From UBA4644 sp964541085 (lineage in GTDB: Bacteria > Bacillota > Clostridia > Oscillospirales > Butyricicoccaceae), in assembly GCA_964541085.1 (NCBI GenBank), contig CAZIPA010000054.1, positions 1 through 6,770 of the forward strand: a stretch of DNA of 6,770 nucleotides, written 5' to 3'. The notes beneath the pieces were generated by a model. The model worked only from the letters and a program-made list of their open reading frames with translations. It was not told where the DNA came from and did no database searches. The translations under genes were made by a program, and so were the position numbers. Positions within the stretch are counted from its first letter, which is position 1; each line of letters starts with the position of its first letter. Below, piece by piece: positions 4,279-6,770 of this stretch.

Positions 4279-5082
4279 TCAGTTATTTCGGGTGATGTCC
4301 ATGCCGAAATATTTTTCCGAAAGGCGGCTGAGTGTGCCGTCCTCCGCCAGCTGGGCCAGCGCCTCATTCACCGCCGTCAGCAGGGATGCGCTGTCCTCGC
4401 CCTTGCGCACGGGGATGGCAATCTGCTCTACCTCATCGGCAAAGGCGGCAATTTTGATATTGGCCTCCGGATGCACCTTTTGATAGTCCGCAAACACCAC
4501 TTCGGCGTTCAGGGTGGCGTCAATGCGCTGGGCCAGCAGCAGCTCGATGGTCTGGTTCAGGTCTTCCACACCGGTGACGGAAGCGCCATAGCCCTCCGCA
4601 ATGGTGGCATAGGTGCTGGAGATGGTGTTGGCGGTGCTCATTCCTGCCAGGTCTTCCATAGACTGGATGCGGTCATCATCCCCACGGACAATCACCGCCG
4701 TGCGGTTGTAGGCATAGGGGACGGAAAAATCATAGCTTTTCTGCCGTTCGGGGGTGACGCCCACGCCGTTGACCATCATATCATAGCGGCCCGCATCCAG
4801 ACCCGCCAGCAGACCATCCCATTCGCCCTCCACAAAGGTGACGGAAACGCCCAGCTTTTCGCCGATGGCCCGGGCAACCTCGGTATCATAGCCCACCAGC
4901 GTATCGGTTTCATCATGATAGGTCCAGGGGGCCCAGGTGCCCTCCATGGCAACGATCAGCTCGCCCGTCTGCCGGATGCGCTCCAGCCGATCGCCCTCGG
5001 TCTGCTGCTGACCGCAGCCCGCAGGCATCGCTCCCAGCAGTACCATACAAAGCAGCAGCGCTGCTATCCGAAGCTTTTTCAT
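4279..5082 (-). CDS. Amino acid ABC transporter substrate-binding lipoprotein (family 3, cystine-like)
   Basis: The 267-residue protein is a family 3 solute-binding protein that captures an amino acid outside the membrane and delivers it to the permease. After a hydrophobic signal (5-18) comes the probable lipidated cysteine C23 in MPAGC; Pro at -3 is unusual for a lipobox. The first lobe has EGTWAPWTYHD (47-57), GYDTEVARAIGEKLG (64-78) and FVEGEWDGLLAGLDAGRYD (83-101). TPERQKSYDFS (110-120) holds the arginine (R113) expected to bind the ligand carboxylate. The second lobe has LNQTIELLLAQRIDATLNAEVVFADY (175-200), a pattern like cystine-binding TcyA proteins. Where many relatives have Asp, this protein has NAE (192-194). 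AAAAGGAGA (5091-5099) is 9 nt before the start. It is the last gene of the operon. Cystine is the best guess for ligand, not proven. Confidence 0.9.
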   Translation of the reverse strand: MKKLRIAALLLCMVLLGAMPAGCGQQQTEGDRLERIRQTGELIVAMEGTWAPWTYHDETDTLVGYDTEVARAIGEKLGVSVTFVEGEWDGLLAGLDAGRYDMMVNGVGVTPERQKSYDFSVPYAYNRTAVIVRGDDDRIQSMEDLAGMSTANTISSTYATIAEGYGASVTGVEDLNQTIELLLAQRIDATLNAEVVFADYQKVHPEANIKIAAFADEVEQIAIPVRKGEDSASLLTAVNEALAQLAEDGTLSRLSEKYFGMDITRNN

Positions 5083-5105
5083 AACAGTGTTCTCCTTTTA
5101 CAATT

Positions 5106-5849
5106 TCAATATTGAATGCCGCCCACGGCCTGCAAAAAGGCACGGGTGCGTTCCTCCCGGGGATGGGTGAAAAAGTTTTCCGCGGTGTTTTCCTCCACCA
5201 CAACGCCGTCCTCCATAAACACCACACGGTTGGATACATTCCGTGCAAAGCCCAGCTCGTGGGTCACCACCAGCATGGTCATGCCCTCCTCGGCCAGCTG
5301 CCGCATCACCGACAGCACCTCGCCGGTGAGCTCGGGATCCAGCGCGGAGGTGGGCTCGTCAAAATAGAGGATCTCCGGCTTTGCCGCCAGTGCCCTGGCA
5401 ATGGCTGCCCGCTGCTGCTGTCCGCCGGAAAGCTGGCTGGGATAATAGTCCCGCCGGTCGGCCAGACCGACTTTTTCCAGCATCTGCATTCCCAGCGCCT
5501 CGGCCTCCGCCCGGGGCATTTTTCGTCCCACGATCAGGCCCTCGGTGACATTTTGCAGGGCGGTTTTGTTGAGGAAAAGGTTGTAGCTCTGAAATACAAA
5601 GCCGGTTTTCTGCCGGATCCGGGCGATATCCCGCCGGTGCATCTGGTTCAGCAGCAGGGTCTCCCCGTCAAATTCCATGGTGCCGCTGTCTGCCCGCTCC
5701 AGAAAATTGACGCAGCGCAGCAGGGTGGTTTTGCCGGAGCCGCTGGGGCCCAGAATGGCTACCACATCTCCCTGCTCCACAGAAAGATTCACGCCCCGCA
5801 GCACCTGTGTGCCGCCGAAGGATTTGCGAATATCATGCAGCTTCAGCAT
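5106..5849 (-). CDS. Polar amino acid ABC transporter ATP-binding protein
   Basis: The 247-residue protein is a complete ABC ATPase of the GlnQ/TcyC type that powers amino acid import from the cytoplasmic face. In order it shows Walker A GPSGSGKTT (34-42), Q-loop Q87 in FVFQSYNLF, the signature LSGGQQQR (140-147), Walker B ILYFDEP (160-166), D-loop SALD (168-171) and the switch histidine H197. No essential residue is missing. GGAGG (plus-strand 5857-5861) lies 7 nt before ATG 5849. The start overlaps the end of the permease gene by 7 bp, and the binding protein gene begins 23 bp after its stop, so the three are co-transcribed and probably translated in coupled fashion. I have left out a gene symbol because the substrate is not certain. 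Confidence 0.95.
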   Translation of the reverse strand: MLKLHDIRKSFGGTQVLRGVNLSVEQGDVVAILGPSGSGKTTLLRCVNFLERADSGTMEFDGETLLLNQMHRRDIARIRQKTGFVFQSYNLFLNKTALQNVTEGLIVGRKMPRAEAEALGMQMLEKVGLADRRDYYPSQLSGGQQQRAAIARALAAKPEILYFDEPTSALDPELTGEVLSVMRQLAEEGMTMLVVTHELGFARNVSNRVVFMEDGVVVEENTAENFFTHPREERTRAFLQAVGGIQY

Positions 5850-6526
5850 TCTCCGTCCTCCCGTTTCTGATAGGCGTTGAGTCTGCGCTCCACCCGCCGC
5901 TGCAGCCAGGTGAGCAGCGTGGAAAACAGCAGATAAATCAGGCCCACCTCGATATACAGCACCAGCGGCTCATAGGTGCGGGCCACGATGCGCTGGGTCA
6001 CCATCAGCATCTCGGTCACGGTAATGTTGGCCGCCAGAGAGGTATCCTTCACCAGAGAGATGAGAGAATTGCCCAGGGAAGGCACTGCCGTGCGCATGGC
6101 CTGAGGCAGAACGATCCGCCAGATGGCCTGAGGATAGCGCAGTCCGGCACATTCCGCCGCCTCCAGCTGGCCTCTCGGCACGGCCTCCAGTGCGGCACGG
6201 ACGCTTTCTGCATCATATGCGCCGGTGTTCAGGGCAAAGACGATCACTGCCGCCGGAAGGGGGTCCAGCACGACGCCCAGCTTGGGCAGACCGAAGAAAA
6301 TCACATACAGCTGCACCAGCAGCGGCGTGCCCCGGACGATCCAGATATAAATCCGGGCAATCTGCCGTGCCACCGGCACTCTGGCATACTGCACCAGCGC
6401 CGTAATGACGGCAATCACCAGCGCCAGAACAAAGGATATCAGCGTCAGCGGGAGGGTCACCGCCAGACCGGGCAGCAATATTTTCCAGAAGGAATCCAGC
6501 ATCAACGCCAGAAGTCCGTTTGACAT
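5843..6526 (-). CDS. Polar amino acid ABC transporter permease (HisM/TcyB type)
   Basis: From the chosen start the protein has 227 residues, typical of the His/Glu/Gln permease family. The first helix (about 17-45) is followed by IVRGTPLLVQLY (63-74), a hallmark of this family. The EAA loop EAAECAGLRYPQAIW (122-136) with downstream LPQA (140-143) docks onto the ATPase. The end is basic (RRVERRL). ATG 6526 is preferred because GGAAAGGAG (plus-strand 6537-6545) lies 10 nt upstream. ATG 6535 would leave 1 nt and ATG 6574 lies about at the expected transcript start. It is the first gene of the importer operon and overlaps the ATPase gene. In this family the permease usually forms a homodimer when it is the only one encoded, as here. 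Confidence 0.93.
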   Translation of the reverse strand: MSNGLLALMLDSFWKILLPGLAVTLPLTLISFVLALVIAVITALVQYARVPVARQIARIYIWIVRGTPLLVQLYVIFFGLPKLGVVLDPLPAAVIVFALNTGAYDAESVRAALEAVPRGQLEAAECAGLRYPQAIWRIVLPQAMRTAVPSLGNSLISLVKDTSLAANITVTEMLMVTQRIVARTYEPLVLYIEVGLIYLLFSTLLTWLQRRVERRLNAYQKREDGEC

Positions 6527-6579
6527 AAGCTCCATGCTCCTTTCCTGCATTGCTGCGGCACAGGCCACAGACAAAAAAC

Positions 6580-6608
6580 ATTATATTCCATTTTCTCCTG
6601 TCTGTCAA
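6580..6608 (-). promoter_or_regulatory. Perfect sigma-A promoter of the ABC importer operon
   Basis: On the minus strand TTGACA (6603-6608) and TATAAT (6580-6585) are both exact consensus and exactly 17 bp apart. The expected start is near 6573, giving a leader of about 47 nt, too short for a riboswitch or T-box. ACAGACA (6567-6573) and TGTCTGT (6599-6605) form a perfect 7-bp inverted repeat covering the start region and the -35. Such a strong promoter would normally need repression, and the repeat is a candidate operator. Confidence 0.92.
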
Positions 6609-6660
6609 TCCGTCCGTTTTTGCCGCAGAGGTGCAGTGATGTCACGCCGTTTCCGGACAG

Positions 6661-6687
6661 AAAAACCGCCGCAGTTTTCTGCGGCGG
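6661..6687 (-). terminator. Intrinsic terminator of the partial right-hand gene
   Basis: CCGCCGCAG (6666-6674) pairs with CTGCGGCGG (6679-6687) around a 4-base loop. On the minus strand five Ts follow (6661-6665). It begins 19 nt after the stop codon of the partial gene at 6707 and isolates the importer promoter from it. Confidence 0.92.
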
Positions 6688-6706
6688 GGGGAGAAAATGC
6701 TTCTGC

Positions 6707-6770
6707 TCAGATCAGCTGCTGCTCGTTAATCATCAGCTTGAATTGCAGGCCCAGCTTTTCCGCCGCCTTG
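6707..6770 (-). CDS. C-terminal end of an unidentified protein (partial)
   Basis: On the minus strand an open frame enters from the right edge and ends at TGA (6707-6709). The last residues are KAAEKLGLQFKLMINEQQLI, 20 codons. A GC-rich terminator follows at once, which supports a real gene end rather than a chance frame. The sequence is too short to assign a family. It lies in the same direction as the importer operon but is a separate transcription unit. Confidence 0.7.
   Translation of the reverse strand, partial: KAAEKLGLQFKLMINEQQLI

Noticed and set aside
4228..5115. 295-codon plus-strand open frame
   Set aside because: It lies antisense to the clear binding-protein gene, has no fitting ribosome binding site and shows no family pattern. 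Long antisense frames are common in GC-rich third-position DNA.
5112..6523. Long plus-strand frames opposite the ATPase and permease
   Set aside because: Both are shadows of genes with intact Walker, signature and EAA motifs on the minus strand. Their products are His/Gln-rich low-complexity sequences.

Overview
The window looks like chromosomal DNA of a gut-type Clostridia (Bacillota), probably close to Oscillospiraceae/Ruminococcaceae. This is inferred from the moderately high GC coding regions with AT-rich spacers, AGGAGG-type ribosome binding sites, an ECF sigma factor paired with a DUF4367-type anti-sigma protein, and a lipoprotein-based polar amino acid ABC importer. I cannot name a genus. 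No CRISPR array, intact insertion sequence or phage gene is visible.

Left part (1-375): a tRNA-Arg(CCG) gene on the minus strand with its own near-consensus promoter, then an isolated two-way terminator-like hairpin, then an extended -10 promoter inside a 7-bp inverted repeat. Centre-left (376-3706, plus strand): an ECF sigma factor overlaps by 4 bp a membrane-anchored DUF4367 anti-sigma protein. Next comes a candidate ECF-type promoter and four closely spaced envelope genes: a small signal-anchored protein, a four-helix membrane protein, a lipoprotein, and a second four-helix membrane protein paralogous to the first. A strong intrinsic terminator closes the group. The likely logic is that the membrane anti-sigma holds the sigma factor until an envelope signal arrives, and the four envelope genes are the local target operon. 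The pairing is well known; the target operon and its duplicated membrane protein are not a system I recognise.

Centre (3707-4269, plus strand): a 13-unit AT dinucleotide tract sits just upstream of a good extended -10 promoter that drives a small two-helix membrane protein of unknown function. It ends at a hairpin that is a 31-base perfect copy of the previous terminator.

Right part (4279-6608, minus strand): a three-gene amino acid ABC importer in the order permease, ATPase, substrate-binding lipoprotein, read from a perfect TTGACA-N17-TATAAT promoter. The binding protein most resembles cystine-type family 3 proteins. It converges with the small membrane gene on the shared hairpin. At the far right, the last 20 codons of an unidentified minus-strand gene and its terminator enter the window.
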